A DNA stretch of 64,000 bases, taken from contig JAMYGW020000001.1 of the NCBI GenBank assembly GCA_025617375.2, forward strand, positions 2,976,001-3,040,000, given 5' to 3'. The translations under genes were made by a program, and so were the position numbers. This document shows positions 31,693-44,980 of this stretch, one piece after another; positions within the stretch are counted from its first letter, which is position 1; each line of letters opens with the position of its first letter. The notes beneath the pieces were generated by a model. The model worked only from the letters and a program-made list of their open reading frames with translations, made no database searches and was not told the DNA's origin. The stretch comes from Acarospora socialis (Eukaryota; Ascomycota; Lecanoromycetes; Acarosporales; Acarosporaceae).

Positions 31693-34209
31693 ATGGATCC
31701 TAAGAATCCCAAAGAGCTTGGAGGCGCCTCCGGTGATGGTGCTGTGGAAGTCACTCAGGTAGAGCCAAGTGATGACCAGTCTTCATCTGAGCTTCATGCA
31801 GCTCCTCATCAACTTAAATACAGGACAAAGGAATGGAATGGTATTGAAGAGCAAATCGCCCTGGACATGTTCTTGAGTGGTGAATCAGAAAGGCCGTTGG
31901 TGGAGCTTTTGGCTAGCGACAACGGTCTGGATGTGAAACAAGACTACATTATCGCATCACGTCCATGGAGTCCCCCATCTGAGGAAGCCGAAGTGGAGTA
32001 TACTGCCCTCGGACCTGTTGACCAACTGGTTGATCTCGAAAAACATCATGGATTTTCTCAGGTTGCGTCAATTCCTTCAAGACAACACTTATTTAATTAT
32101 ACAGCCCTAACAGGGGATCGCGCAAAAGATGGAACCGTCCGATCCACCATTAGCAAGCGTACAGCCACCGCGCCTCGAGATCCATTCGACCATGAAGCTT
32201 ACGAAGAACCAGCTGAGGAATTTAAGTACGACCACTTGCCGCCTGGCGGCAAACACATCCGGCTGGTCTGCGTTGGACCGGCAGACGAGCATGGGGTCAT
32301 TTCTTCCGTAGAGATGAACACATATGAGTTGGATCATGCTCCCCCATTCTACGCGCTGTCATACGTGTGGAACGGCACGGAGAGGAATGTCCCTTTGACG
32401 TGCAATGGGCGAAAGCTCATGGTCACGAACAGTCTGGCGCTTGCACACAAACGATCGATTGTCTGGAGTCGGGGTGTGTACCTGTGGGCAGACGGTATCT
32501 CCATCAACCAAGATAACGTGGCGGAACGGAACCACCAAGTCACATTGATGGGTGAAATCTATCGTCGCGCCTCTAAGGTCCTTGCCCACCTACCACATGT
32601 TGATCAATCTGGAGATGAATCTAAGGAGTGGTTCGCTATCAGTGTCATGACATTACTCAATAGAATCTGGAGGAGAGATGAGGACTACTCTGTTAAGTCA
32701 GAAGCAGAGTGGGAAGAGATCCTGTCGAGAAACCATTCTAATATTGATATGTGGGCAATGTTGTTGGCGTTCTGGATGAATGCATGGTTCACACGATCCT
32801 GGATTCTGCAGGAAAGTGTCCTTGGGGATGACGTTGTCGTGTTCTTCGGGGCCGCCACTTGCAGCCTGAATGCAGTCACCATGTTCTGGGATCTTGCTCG
32901 GCGCCGAGACATGCCTAAGATCCTAAAATATGAATCATTGGCAGACATCTACTCAGTAAGCCGGAATTTGAGCCAAGTTAGATCCCTGAAGAGAGTCCGT
33001 GAATGGCTTCAGAAGCCATCCGAGACAGGAGAGACCCCAGACTCTGTCAAGTATCGAGCCGCATCTGGACACGAAGATGCCGGTACTCGGCCATCGTTGC
33101 TGCCAAACCTTAGCCTTCTCAATTTACTGGCAATGTCCCGCTCCAGTGGCGCCACCGATCCACGGGATAAAGTATACGCACTCCTTAGTTTAGCAGATGA
33201 CGAAGTTGCCAAGATGATCAAACCTGACTATTCCGCTGAAAATACGGTAGCAGAGGTATACATCGACGTTGCAAAAAAGTACGTCCAACAAAGAGCAGAT
33301 CGAGAAATATTTTATCATGCTGGTATAGATCATCTTGTGGCCGGCCTGCCATCTTGGGTACCTGACTGGAGTCACCAGACCAGATCGACCTTCAATCACT
33401 TGCTATATAACTGTTCTGGGTTCTCGGCACCACGCATCAGAGCAACAGAGTCAGGAAGGCTTCAGATCCGTGGAGCTATCGTTGACTCAATAGCCTACGT
33501 TGGATACGCCTGCCGATACTATTCTACAGATCTATCCCTGGACAGGCTACATCCCATGTTTGAAGGCCGAGTGCACTCGCTACCGCCAGTAGATACGGAC
33601 CGACATATGAGACAAGTCGTCTACGCAATTGGCAAACTGTTCTGCGAGAAGTTTTGCAACTCTGGACGGTATTCTGAACCTTTAGATATGGTTCTAGGCC
33701 GAACGCTGGCCGCAGATTGCACAAGGTCCGGACAAAGAGCTGACGCAGCATTCTTGGAAAGCTGGGATGCATACCGGCGTCATAACGACGCTAGCTTACA
33801 GATGCCCGAGCTTTCTAAGAAGATCGAACCTGGGTCAGCAGAAGCTCGGCTTGTTGACCAGGCTTGGCCCTATGAGGCAGTCATGCAGGAGGTGCAGAAG
33901 GGCCGGAGGATCTGCGCTACCAAGCGAGGATATTTCGGCATTGCTACGTATGATACTGAGAGGGAGGATCTGGTCGTTATGTTCGAGGGGTTCAGTATGC
34001 CGTTTGTGCTGAGGCGGAAAGGTGATGATTACGTGATTGTTGGGGATGCCTACATTCATGGGATTATGGACGGGGAGTTGATCTGTCCTCTCAAGGATGA
34101 GTTCGGATTGGACGAGTCTCAGATTGGGGTTGACGCAAATGCGAATTCGTACTGCATCCGGAAACCTAGTGATGGCTTTGCTGCCTTTGAGGATTTATCG
34201 CTCGTATGA
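31693..34209 (+). CDS. HET-domain (heterokaryon incompatibility) protein
   Basis: Intronless frame of 838 aa. After a hydrophilic N-terminal 190 residues, the HET domain (about residues 215-390) shows its three usual blocks: the YALSYVWNGTE block, WADGISINQDNVAERNHQV, and WFTRSWILQE. The block SRSSGATDPRDKVYALLSLA and the C-terminal RICATKRGYFGIA ... VVMFEGFSMPFVLR region are standard in long HET proteins. HET proteins trigger cell death after non-self fusion; the specific partner is unknown. The gene is in an accessory, transposon-rich neighbourhood with an inverted-repeat element in its upstream region. The frame is fully intact beside RIP-mutated DNA. Confidence 0.93.
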   Translation: MDPKNPKELGGASGDGAVEVTQVEPSDDQSSSELHAAPHQLKYRTKEWNGIEEQIALDMFLSGESERPLVELLASDNGLDVKQDYIIASRPWSPPSEEAEVEYTALGPVDQLVDLEKHHGFSQVASIPSRQHLFNYTALTGDRAKDGTVRSTISKRTATAPRDPFDHEAYEEPAEEFKYDHLPPGGKHIRLVCVGPADEHGVISSVEMNTYELDHAPPFYALSYVWNGTERNVPLTCNGRKLMVTNSLALAHKRSIVWSRGVYLWADGISINQDNVAERNHQVTLMGEIYRRASKVLAHLPHVDQSGDESKEWFAISVMTLLNRIWRRDEDYSVKSEAEWEEILSRNHSNIDMWAMLLAFWMNAWFTRSWILQESVLGDDVVVFFGAATCSLNAVTMFWDLARRRDMPKILKYESLADIYSVSRNLSQVRSLKRVREWLQKPSETGETPDSVKYRAASGHEDAGTRPSLLPNLSLLNLLAMSRSSGATDPRDKVYALLSLADDEVAKMIKPDYSAENTVAEVYIDVAKKYVQQRADREIFYHAGIDHLVAGLPSWVPDWSHQTRSTFNHLLYNCSGFSAPRIRATESGRLQIRGAIVDSIAYVGYACRYYSTDLSLDRLHPMFEGRVHSLPPVDTDRHMRQVVYAIGKLFCEKFCNSGRYSEPLDMVLGRTLAADCTRSGQRADAAFLESWDAYRRHNDASLQMPELSKKIEPGSAEARLVDQAWPYEAVMQEVQKGRRICATKRGYFGIATYDTEREDLVVMFEGFSMPFVLRRKGDDYVIVGDAYIHGIMDGELICPLKDEFGLDESQIGVDANANSYCIRKPSDGFAAFEDLSLV

Positions 34210-35707
34210 CAGGAAATTTATTAGAAAAGGGTGGGCAGTTCTTGTGGTGACGATCTTCAAGATTTTGGAGGAATCAGCGCCATGCAAAGGGTTGATATAT
34301 ATGCACTAGACACTCTGCTTAAGGCTCTATCGCTTGTTCATAAGATACTCATTCGGCCTACAACCGACGCATACAGTAGCACGGGGGACTGCGGCTTCCG
34401 TTGACATCAGGTCCGACGATGACAAGTCTCCTTGTGTTACTTGGGCACTTCATGGCTTTGCTTTGCAGAGAAACATCCCTCAATCAATACACCAATTCGA
34501 GGTCTGACACATCGTGGAGTTTGGAATGTCGGGTCATCAATCGATAAACAAGCAAGCTCCTTGGGGCTTCGAGGCGGAGGAGTAAGGCGTGCCAATTATG
34601 AGATGGTAGAGGAATAACTAACCATCCCAAAAGCAAAGTTCTATGCGACAGATTGTCCAAAATTTAGGCCTATTTCAGCCACTGGGCCCCAGCTCTGGGT
34701 ATGGATATGGTTCTGTAGCGGGCGGTGATGGTGGTAATTGAAGTTCTTCGCCAATAATTGGTTGTATAACAAGCTGTGGAGTTTTGAGTTAATGCTATTG
34801 TGATGGCGTGTAATTGAATGCTGTCTTTGAATCTGTTGAGCATTTTTGTCAATGTGACTACGTTCTAAGTACCCTAAGACCCGAGGGGAAGCATAGCGAG
34901 TGGGAAGACCTCAAGACAGTGATGATGGTAAGCTTAATATCAGGATCTGCTGAAGGATGAATCATCTTATTGGTGAAGCAGTACAACATTACTTTCAACA
35001 GATTGATATATGGTGAGCGTCATCGATACGGTATTTTGTTTTTGATACTCTTTTGGCCCACCATATACACCTACGCTCAAATGTCTACCATCTCAGAATT
35101 GAGAGTAAAGAAAGCGCTACAAGTCCCACAACTCTCAGCCAAGGTTACTCATTGAAGACTATTGTGGCCCATCTGAGGAATGGTGCATAGTCAACAACAA
35201 CACTGACAATCTTGTCCCGGTCAACAAAGTTCTGTCCGACCAGATAGAGAGAGGTGTCCTCTACCTTGTTGTTGTCGCCTTTGGTCAAAAACTTTTGTCT
35301 GTGGATAGAAATCCATCAGCATACTTTACCCACTGTGCCGTTGAGAATGTTGTTCTCATACCTGTATGTTTCACAATGGAGACCTGATGGCAGACTGTAG
35401 ACATGGAACATCTTCATTGATTTCTGTTTGCATTTGCACCTGATTCTTTGTGTGACATTTTGATCAAGTCAAACAGATGCAGATTGTTATAATAGTCAGA
35501 CTCAGCAGTTTCAGATGCTTCTCAGTGAATGATGCTCTGCATCAGTCAACAAAAACTGTTCAGAAAACCTTACGAGCAGATCCAGCATGTGGGAAGTAGT
35601 AATGATGGCAGAGGCACACCTGAGCGGAGAGATTTACAGAAGCCATTGAACGTACATCATCCTAACACTGGGCCCGAGGCAACTAACAAGCACCGCACCG
35701 CTCACAG
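34210..35707. other. Gene-poor stretch with a possible gene remnant
   Basis: No complete gene. Between about 34860 and 35390 there are codon stretches joined by plausible donors and acceptors (EWEDLKTVMM before a GTAAGC donor; YNITFNRLIY before GTGAGC). An 80-codon open stretch at about 35149-35390 contains EDYCGPSEEWCIV and AVENVVLIPVCF. The frames do not join without a shift. I regard it as a possible decayed gene of unknown family. Confidence 0.25.
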
Positions 35708-35711
35708 ACCC

Positions 35712-35810
35712 TGTAGAAATTAGGCCTTACTATAGGTCACGAGGTTTCTTAGTGTCTTAGTATATAGTTTTCTCACATAGTAATCAAACACTTCAGCTTG
35801 AAATACTACA
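35712..35810 (+). repeat. 5' LTR of outer element
   Basis: 99 bp, starts TGTAGAAATTAGG and ends AATACTACA. It differs from the 3' copy at about nine positions, all C/T or G/A transitions, with the AT-richer state mostly in this copy. Confidence 0.85.
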
Positions 35811-35907
35811 CTGATAGCATCAACATTTATCAATTAACATCTAAAAATGATCAAATTCATCAAATTATCAGTCATTTTAGAGTATTCAAGTCTCACAGTT
35901 CTTCAAA

Positions 35908-37020
35908 ATGTCTCATTCAAGTGTTTTTCTCAGATATTTCAATCATGTTACTGAAATTGTGTTCACAGACAGAATAGAGAAAGAGTCTTCAATTAATGTC
36001 AACAACACATCACATATGAACAAGTCTGTTGTTCAAAAAAATGATAATGATCATTTTCAAGCTCTAAAGACAGAATTGTCTTCAGAACAAAATGATGTTT
36101 CAGATGATGAAATATTTCAATAATTAACATCTGATAATGAAATTCAAATCATACAATTCTCTCTAGAGATATCTGATCATACTTATATCTTAATTATGTT
36201 AATATCAGCAGTAAAAACTCTATCAATCTCACAACAGCAACTGATCTATGATGAAGTTCAAGATAGATATTCATTTATGTTTGATGAAAAGAAACAAGAT
36301 CATGCTGTTGTACAAAGCTGAGTGCAACAACACATCAACTATCATAAACTTAATTTTCAGATTCTATCAGAGCTCTGTATTCTAAACAGTTTTTAATATC
36401 TGAATGAGACAGTGACTTTATGATTTAAGTCATTGAGACAGTACTTTAAGAAATCAAACAATAATTTTAATGAATTTATATAACTGTTCTACTCTCAATA
36501 AAACAAGCTTAATTGACAGAATATCACTTTATGAAGATTTTATGACTTAAAACAGTCTGAAATGAAGTCTAAGATCAATGATTATAATACTGTTTTTCAA
36601 ATGATTTATCTGATTATTTCTAATGAGATCACTCTCTATGCTGTTGTACAACAGTATATTAGTGATCTCAAACTTCATATTCAAATGAACTTGAAACAAA
36701 GTTCTGCATTGTTAACAAAGTCTTTGAAACTCAACAAGACTATGATTCAAGTCATACAGTTTGAGATTATTAATAGCAATTTCAAACACAACTCTATGTT
36801 CTACTGAAGTCATTCATCTCAGTCTGAACTCAGTACTGAGATTATGAAAACTACAATGACAATGAAGTTACACAGCATACAAGATGAACAGAATATAAGC
36901 AAAATGCAGTGTTATAACTGTCAGAAGTACAGTCATATGTGAAAGTTATGTTTTAAGAAAAGTAATGAGTCTGACAATTGCAAAAGAGAACACAGTGAAA
37001 GAAGAAGTTGTGAAGACTAA
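35908..37020 (+). pseudogene. Outer element gag remnant with CCHC zinc knuckle
   Basis: Reads in one main plus-strand frame with many TGA/TAA/TAG interruptions, mostly at positions where Trp, Gln or Arg would be restored by a single transition. The longest clean parts are 35908-36123 and 36562-36807. A CCHC knuckle (CYNCQKYSHMWKLC if the TGA is read as Trp) lies near 36910-36950. Not functional. Confidence 0.75.
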
Positions 37021-37189
37021 GATACAAAGAACTTAAAAAATGACTTGTCTTGTACAGAATAGAGAAACTCTACAAGACAGACACATCACTCTTAAGCATA
37101 ATGAAACAGTGTATATAATCAGAAAATATAAATATGATATTGAGCAGTGAAACAACAAATCATAATACAGCAATCATAACAGAACTCAA

Positions 37190-39614
37190 GAAGACATTTT
37201 TAAGTCATATAAATGCTGAGAATGTCTCAGTGCATTTAGATATGTCTTATATAATCAAAGAGAATAAATTTTTACAGAAGATGAACATAATGAATTGATA
37301 TTCATCTGAATGACTGCAGTTTGATGCAACTATGAATGAAGACTGAATACACATGTTTACTGACTTCAAAGTCTCACATTGTTATCTGATCAGACAGATT
37401 GCTCATTATTTAGATCTAAAATTAAAATTTTCTTCTGACATTGTGAAGCTGAAAGAAGACAAAGTTATTTCATTGTTTAACTTTATATGAGTAATGTGAT
37501 CAAAGAATAACTTTGAAACTTATACTAAATTCATTGTACTGAATATGAAAAATGATGTGATACTGAGCAAGAACTTTTGAATTGAATATTAACTTATCTC
37601 AAACTATACATCTTTGAATGTACACATTACTACAAAGAACAGAGAGAAATTTCATCTTTATGATCTGAATATCTGATTTCATCTTCAGATATTGAAACAG
37701 ATTTTAGTCACTGCAAATCTTTTATTTAGAAGAGTCTTTGAACAAGAGATACACAAGAATGTGCAACTTTATCTCTATATTGTACAAAATGAATCATCAA
37801 AATTAACATCAATAAAACAGACTACAAATGATGCAGAACTGAACAGAATTTTTAATTTCTTGTTGAATGTTTTCAAGACTGATCTTTTAAACAAATCATT
37901 TCTGAAGAGATTTCAGAATCATATGATTAAGATGAGAGATGCATATCTCATTAATAAGTTGTCATATAGTTTCTCTAAGAAGCAGCTTGATGAATAAAAG
38001 TTTTAAATGATCTATTTACTGAAGAAAGATCTTATATGATTCTTTATATCATCTTGAGAAGTCTCTGTCTTATTTACAAAGAAGAAAGATGAGATTTAAA
38101 GAATGTATATAGACTACTAAATTTTAAATAATGTGACTGTACAGAATGATTATTTTCTCTTGAAGATTCAGAATTATCTTAATATGATTGAAATAGCAAC
38201 ATATTTCAGCAAAATTGATTTAACTTTGAGATACTGACAGATTAATATGATGAAGAAAAACTGACTGAAGATAGTTTTCAATATTAGATTAGAAAAATAT
38301 GAGTTTTGTGTGATGTTCTTTGAATTAAGTAATGCATCAACTACATTTCAAGTCATTATGAATAATGTGCTACAGCTCTTTCTTGACAAGTTTGTGATAG
38401 TGTACTTGAACAACATTTTAATATACTTGAATTTGTGTGAGAAACACATGAAACACATATAAAGTGTTATGCAAGCTTTGTTGAACACTAAGTTATATGC
38501 AAAGTCTTTGAAATGCTTGTTTCTTCAGTGAAGTATTGAGTTTTATGATCATATTGTGAGAAAAGAAACTGTTCATATGAATCACAGCAAAATGTACATC
38601 ATACTGAATTGATCATCTCTACAGATTATACACAATATTTAATTCTTTCTAGAACTGTGTGTCTATTACTGCAGATTTATTTTAGATTTTGTTTAGATGA
38701 CTGAATTTCTCTACACTTTAATACAGAATAGTGAAGACAGAAAATTCAAAGTTGTATGAATGAATCATAGTGCTCACTATGTCTTTAAGTATCTTAAAAA
38801 AATCATGTCTGACAATACAGTATTGACTCAATCAGACATCACTAAGTCTTTTATTATGAAGACTAACACTTCAGACTTTAACTACAGTGTGATGCTGCTG
38901 CAAGTGAGTGAAGATGAAAAAAAATATTCTATTGTCTTTGAAAGTAAGCAGTTCACATCTGCTGAAAAAAATTATGCTATTTATGAGTGAAAGTTATTAG
39001 TCATAAAAGAAGATCTATGAAAGTGATGATGCTATATTGAAAATGATACAATCATACTTGTACAAATCAATCATACTGAATTGCAATATCTACAGACTTC
39101 TATTAAGTTCTTAAAAAAACTTGCTTGCTGATTAGCTGAGTTTGAAAAATATAAATTAGACATTTGCTACAAATCAGACAGTGAGATGATAGTAATAAAC
39201 ACTTTAAGTCACTGCAGCAACTATTAAATCTGTACAATGAAGTTCAATCAAATCTTAATATCTTATGCACACAATGAAATTCTAATGAATCAGAAAGAAA
39301 TGAATATGAAATTTAAAAAGTATGAAGAACAGCTCATACTTAATGATAACAGTCATGTTCTACATCAAAATAGTGTAGAAAATACTTAAGTGCTCTATCT
39401 GAAACTATGAGGCAGATCTGACTTATTTAATTGAATTTATAAGAATTATGAGTATTTTGCTTATGAAATCATATTTGACATAATTTATGTCAGAGAGTGA
39501 TGATCTAACATACAAAGTAATATCAAAAACTTTGTATGACATTGTTCAGAATGTCAGTTAGTCACTAAATTTAGAAAATTGCATAGAGATCAAATGCATT
39601 TCTCACACACTTAA
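37190..39614 (+). pseudogene. Outer element pol remnant: protease, RT, RNase H, integrase zinc domain
   Basis: Decayed pol frame. The RT region (about 38030-38560) has the palm motif at 38403-38414 reading Tyr-Leu-Asn-Asn instead of the catalytic YLDD, both changes being G-to-A. The RNase H region lies around 38800-39000 (TNTSDFNYSVMLLQ; KNYAIYE). The integrase zinc-binding end HCSECQLV lies at about 39540. Then the frame is cut by the inner element at 39619. Numerous stops make it inactive. Confidence 0.8.
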
Positions 39615-39619
39615 CAAGA

Positions 39620-39981
39620 TATTATAATCATGCCCAAACAGAAAGAAACTCATGGGTCTGAGATCAGAAGTTCATTCAAAGTGTGTATGAAGAAAACTGC
39701 TAGACAGCAGTCACATAACAGTGTGACAGCTCAACAGTGAGCAGATGAGCTAAGAGCTCAACTTCTCAACATTAAGACATCAAGACACCAAGAATGCTCA
39801 ATGCAGAGGTGTCAAGCAATGATCTATATAGTAGAATCATTTTTCTTATGAAAACAATCATGTTCAACTTAAGTAATCATCTAAGAGTTAAAGTTCAGAA
39901 CCATTTCAGACCAGTTGTTATATCAACAAGCACAAACTCTTAGTTCTACATACTCAAGAAATCTCAGGTTAGGATGTTACA
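39620..39981 (+). repeat. 5' LTR of inner element
   Basis: 362 bp, the same length as the 3' copy. It starts TATTATAATCATG where the 3' copy has TGTTACAATCATG. The differences I could compare are transitions, consistent with RIP after insertion. Confidence 0.93.
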
Positions 39982-41940
39982 CTTTGAATACTCTTATGAT
40001 ATAATGAGTATGATGTCTGGCACACAGAAGAACATCTCAATCTCATTCTTGAAACAAGTTCAAGCAAACCCACCTCTACCATCTACTTCAGATAGGATGA
40101 TGGCACAATCAGTGATGTTGACTCAGATAATACAACTATCTGTGAATGCATCTAAGATACAGATACTTGATATCTTTGATGAAGAATGAGAGAAGCTGCA
40201 AGTCTTTGTGACTAAGCTTGACCTGTACATTGAATTCAATCAACCAAAGTTTCAAATCAATCAAGAGAAGACATTGTTTGCAACAATCTATCTAGTGAAC
40301 ACAGTCTTTGACTGAGTTGATCTCAAGCTACACAAATTTCTAGAGAAGAATTACAAAGAATGCAACATCAACATGAAGTTCATGTTCAACAACTTCAGCA
40401 AGTTTAAAGAGAAACTTAAGAAAGTCTTTGAGATGATTGATGAAGAAAGAGCAGCAGAGAGATGAGTTCACATCTTGTGACAGAATGAATCAGCAACAGT
40501 ATACATCACAGAGTTTCAGTGATTAGCAGCATTTATCAGATGAGATGATAAAGTGCTCATCTACCAGTACTATTGTGGGTTGAGAGAGTTCATCAAAGAC
40601 AAGATAGCCCAAGCAAAACAATCAGACAATCTTCAGAAAATGATTGATCTGAGTATCAACATTGATAGTTGTCAATAGAAACAACAAATGAAACAAAAAG
40701 AATATTGAATGTCACCTATGATAGAAGGTCAAGGAGGAAGCTTCTGACTGTGAGTGAAGTGATATGTTTCACTGATAAGACATAGAAAAACAAACTCTAT
40801 GAACCTCAATACAATCAAGAAGCACCATCAGAAGTCATGAAAGACTAGATGAGTGAAGTCTGAATGTCAGACAGAGTGATTCAATAAGTCTCAGATAACA
40901 TTGTGAAATGAGATGTGAATGTGTTACAACTGTGAAAAACTTGAACACCTTGCCCAAGAGTGCAACAGACCTCAGATGAAAAGAAGAAATATTGCAGCAG
41001 TAATGATCAAAATGAAGACAAAGAAATCAAGCATAGTGCATGATGTTCTGAGTTGAACAGTCTGTTATGATGATATGTGCTGAGCACATATGAGTGCAAA
41101 AGACAGAGTCAGATGATACCTCCAGAAATCATGCAAAGATGTGAAGAATGAATATGACAAAATGAGCTGATCAACTTATGAGAAAGAATTAGCTATCCTT
41201 ATCAAGAAAAGAGTTCTTGATGCTGAGAAAGAAAGCAATGTTCTTGAAGATGACATTGAAAAGACTGATGATCATGGATTTCAGATTGACAAATCATGAA
41301 TATTTTTCAATAGTGATGAACTCACAAGAGAAAGTTTGGATGATGCTGAGACAGAACTCTTGAGAAAATATTGAACAAAGATCAAACAGAATCTAAGTGC
41401 TCAAAAGAAAATGACATCAGACTGTGATATGATGTGAAAGAATGAGCAAGAGACTCAAAATCAGAAAGCAGAGATATGTGAAGAATTCAATGATCTAATG
41501 AGAGATGTATGAATGGTCATGAGAGAATCAATATTGAGATTTCTTGTGTGAAAGACAAAAAGTCACAAAGTAAAGATATGCTTACCTGAAGAATATATCA
41601 TGCAGAATGAAGATAGATGAATCTTCAGTGAAGAGTATATGTCATCTGAATTTCTGCAAAGAGTAAGAGTCATTGAGAGTCAGTTGCAGATGAAGTACAA
41701 TCAGTATGAACTCTGACTACATTCAGAAAGATGCATTGAGCAGCACAGTCTAAAGTATGTAAATCTTATGGTCAGAAGGAAACTCAGATGGTTTTATGAA
41801 CTTTGAAGATGAGTCAAATGATCAAGTGAGTCAAAAAACAAAGAGCTCCCTCAATGAGACTAGAGAATAAGAAGCTAGTGGTGTCTCAAAGACAGAACAA
41901 TGATCATTGAATATGAATCAAGATAATGATCAATGAACAC
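39982..41940 (+). pseudogene. Inner element gag remnant
   Basis: One plus-strand frame broken mainly by TGA (former TGG Trp codons). It starts near 39974-40189, where 71 codons are clean. A canonical CCHC zinc knuckle CYNCEKLEHLAQEC lies at about 40922-40963. The C-terminal part is Lys/Glu-rich and leads towards the protease. Inactive. Confidence 0.78.
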
Positions 41941-41949
41941 CAGATCAAT

Positions 41950-44949
41950 GCATTGGTGAATTTTGAAGTGAACAGTAACATTATGAGTCACAAGATAGTG
42001 AATATGTTAGAATTAGAGACACAGTGAGCACACTGTCCATTCAACCTACACATGATCAACAGAGTCATAGAAAGAATTGATGAGGAAATCTGTGTGAAAG
42101 TCTCAATTCTTGAAAACTCACAAGAGATAATGTTCAACATTATGAGATCAACTGAATACAACATGATACTAGAGATGTTCTGATTGCACAGAAGAAATTC
42201 ATGAATTGATTGAGTTACAAAAGAAATATGTGCAGTCAAAGACACATACAAGATTTCTGAACAGCCAGAGATGAGCTTATCAGAGTATAGGTCATGAAAT
42301 CACAAAATATCACTATTGGGTGGGAAGCAACCTAAGTGGATGTCATTATACTCAATGAGTGAGAACCAACTCAAGAAAGTTAGAACTTACCTTGACAAGA
42401 ATCTAAAGAGAGAATTCATCAGATCATCAAAGTCATCAGCAGAATATTCAATTCTGTTTGTACCAAAAAAAGATGGCAGAAAGCAACTATGTGTTGACTA
42501 CAGACAACTCAATGAGATAATTCACCAAGATAGTTATTCTCTACCATTGATAGAAGAGTTGCAAGATCAATTAGATAAGACTAAATGATTCATGAGCTTA
42601 GATCTTAAGAATGCCTATTACCAAGTCAGAATGAAAGAAGATGAAGAGTGAAAAATGGCATTCTAAACAAGATACAGACATTACAAATACACTGTCATGT
42701 CATTTGAGCTGAAGAATGTCTCAGTCATCTTTCAGAGATTGATTAATGACATATTGAGAGAATACCTCAATGATTTTGTGATCACATACCTTAATGACAT
42801 CCTGATATATTCAGAAGATCTTGAAGAGCACCATGAACATGTGCACAAGATACTGACAAGGCTCAATGAGAGAGCTCTGTACATGAAAAAATCAAAAAGC
42901 AGGTTTGAGATCAAGAAAGTTGAGTTTCTAGACTATGTGATTCAATCTGAACAAATCAAGAAGAATTCAAAGAAGATAAAAGCAGTCAGAGACTGATCAA
43001 GACCAAAACAGATCAAGGAAGTACAGGTCTTTCTAGGATTAACAAACTATTATTGAAAGTTTGTATCAAACTATGCAAGAATTGTGAAATCACTAATGCA
43101 TTTGACATGCAAGAGCAAAGAATGACATTGAAATAAGAAACAGGAAGATGCATTTCACATACTAAAGAAAAGTCTTAGTGAAATGATGCATCTGAGAATA
43201 CTCAATTCAGCATGCAAGAAAACACTGAAAACTGACACTTCAGATTTCACAGTAAACACATACTTATATCAGATTGAAGAAGGGCAGCAGAGACTCATAG
43301 CATATTGATCTAGAAAACTATCAGAATTCAAGGAGAGATATGAGGTTCATGACAAGAAACTTCTTGCAATAGTGAAAGCACTGCAAGACTGAAGATCTTA
43401 TCTTGCAGAAACAAGCAAGTCAATTCAGATCTATACTGATCACAAGAACTTGAGAAACTTTGCAATGACAAAGCAACTCAATCAACAACAGATTTGTTGA
43501 ACAGAGCAGTTAGTGAATTATGAATTTCAGATTCATTACAAGAAGAATAATGAGAATGATGAAGCAGATGTCTTGAGCAGACAACTCAATCACAAAGATG
43601 TACAGATGATACATGTCAAAATTCTGAGCAAAGATGACAGCAAAATTCTCATGAAAGACTTAGCAGCAACATACAAGATGAAGCAAGCTTTCTTGACAAA
43701 CAAAGAACTCATCAAGATGTGTCACTACAGCAGAACTGAAGAACACCTGAAAGTTAAATGCACTGAAGATCTAGTGTGAAGAAGATGCAACATTGACAAT
43801 TTTAGAAATTGAATCATCAAGATGATCACTATGTGCAACTCATGTTGAAGAAATAAGATCAATTGAAACAAGCAATATGATGAAATAACACAACTGAATG
43901 CATTGAATGCACCATGAAAGTTGATTACCATGAACTTCATTACAAAGTTATCACCATCAAAAGACTCAGCATGAGGGGTGAGATTCAACAGTATATTGAT
44001 CATAGTGAACAGATTAATCAAGTACACAATGTTCATTTCATTCAAAGAAACCACAACAGCACCAATATTGACATACACAATACTAAGAGAATTGATTAGC
44101 AATCACAAGCTATCAAAAGAGTTTATCATCAACAGAGACAAGCTGTTTACAAGCAAGTTTTGGAAAATGCTTACAGCAGAACTCAGAATAAAACATAAGA
44201 TGTCAACAGCATATCACTCACAAACAGATGAACAAAGCAAATGAATGAATCAGACAGTGAAAACATACTTGAGACACTATGTCAACAAGAATCAGGACAA
44301 CTGGGTACAATTGTTGTCAATGGCACAGTTTGTGTACAACAATGCAAAAAATGAGATCACAGAAAAAACACCTTTCTATGTGAACTATGACTACAACTCA
44401 AAAGTATGACAAGATTTCAAAGAGCACAGATCACAAAGTCAAAGAGCAATTTTAGACATCACTCAAATAAAGAAACTGCATCAAGACCTGATGAAATAGA
44501 TCAAACAGCAGATGAAACAAACAACAGAAGCAAAATCATTTGAAGAAGAAGAAAAGATATATCTGAGAATGAACAACATACAGACAAAGAGAAAAAGCAA
44601 GAAGCTAGAGAACAAGAGCATTGAATCATTCAAGATCATATGAGACATCAAAGAATTAAGCTATGAGCTAGACTTACTCAAGAAAATGAGAATACATTCA
44701 GTATTTCATGCATTCATGCTACAACACTGCAATCAGTTCATACCACTTCAAATCACTGAAACACCTGTCAAACTCAACAAAGAATACAAAGTCAAGAACA
44801 TTCTAGAGAAGAGAATGATTAGTGGGGAAGCTCACTATCTCATCAAATGAAAAGATTATGATACCTCAGAAAATATCTGAGAACCCAAAGAGAATCTCAA
44901 GAACTGCACAAGAACACTTCAATATTTTGAGAAAAGAAATCAACATTAG
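41950..44949 (+). pseudogene. Inner element pol remnant: protease, RT, RNase H, integrase, chromodomain
   Basis: RT begins around 42316 (YSILFVPKKDGRKQLCVDYR at 42444-42503). The palm motif at 42787-42798 reads Tyr-Leu-Asn-Asp, so the first catalytic Asp is lost by one G-to-A change. RNase H (TDTSDFTVNTYLYQ; YTDHKNLRNF) lies around 43230-43460. Integrase runs from about 43730 to 44420 (STAYHSQTDEQSK). A chromodomain (HYLIKWKDYDTSENIWEPKE if TGA is read as Trp) lies at about 44832-44895. Stops are scattered throughout, mostly TGA at Trp positions, so no protein can be made. Confidence 0.88.
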
Positions 44950-44980
44950 TTCAGAAGAATGGTGACATCAAGTCAACAAG

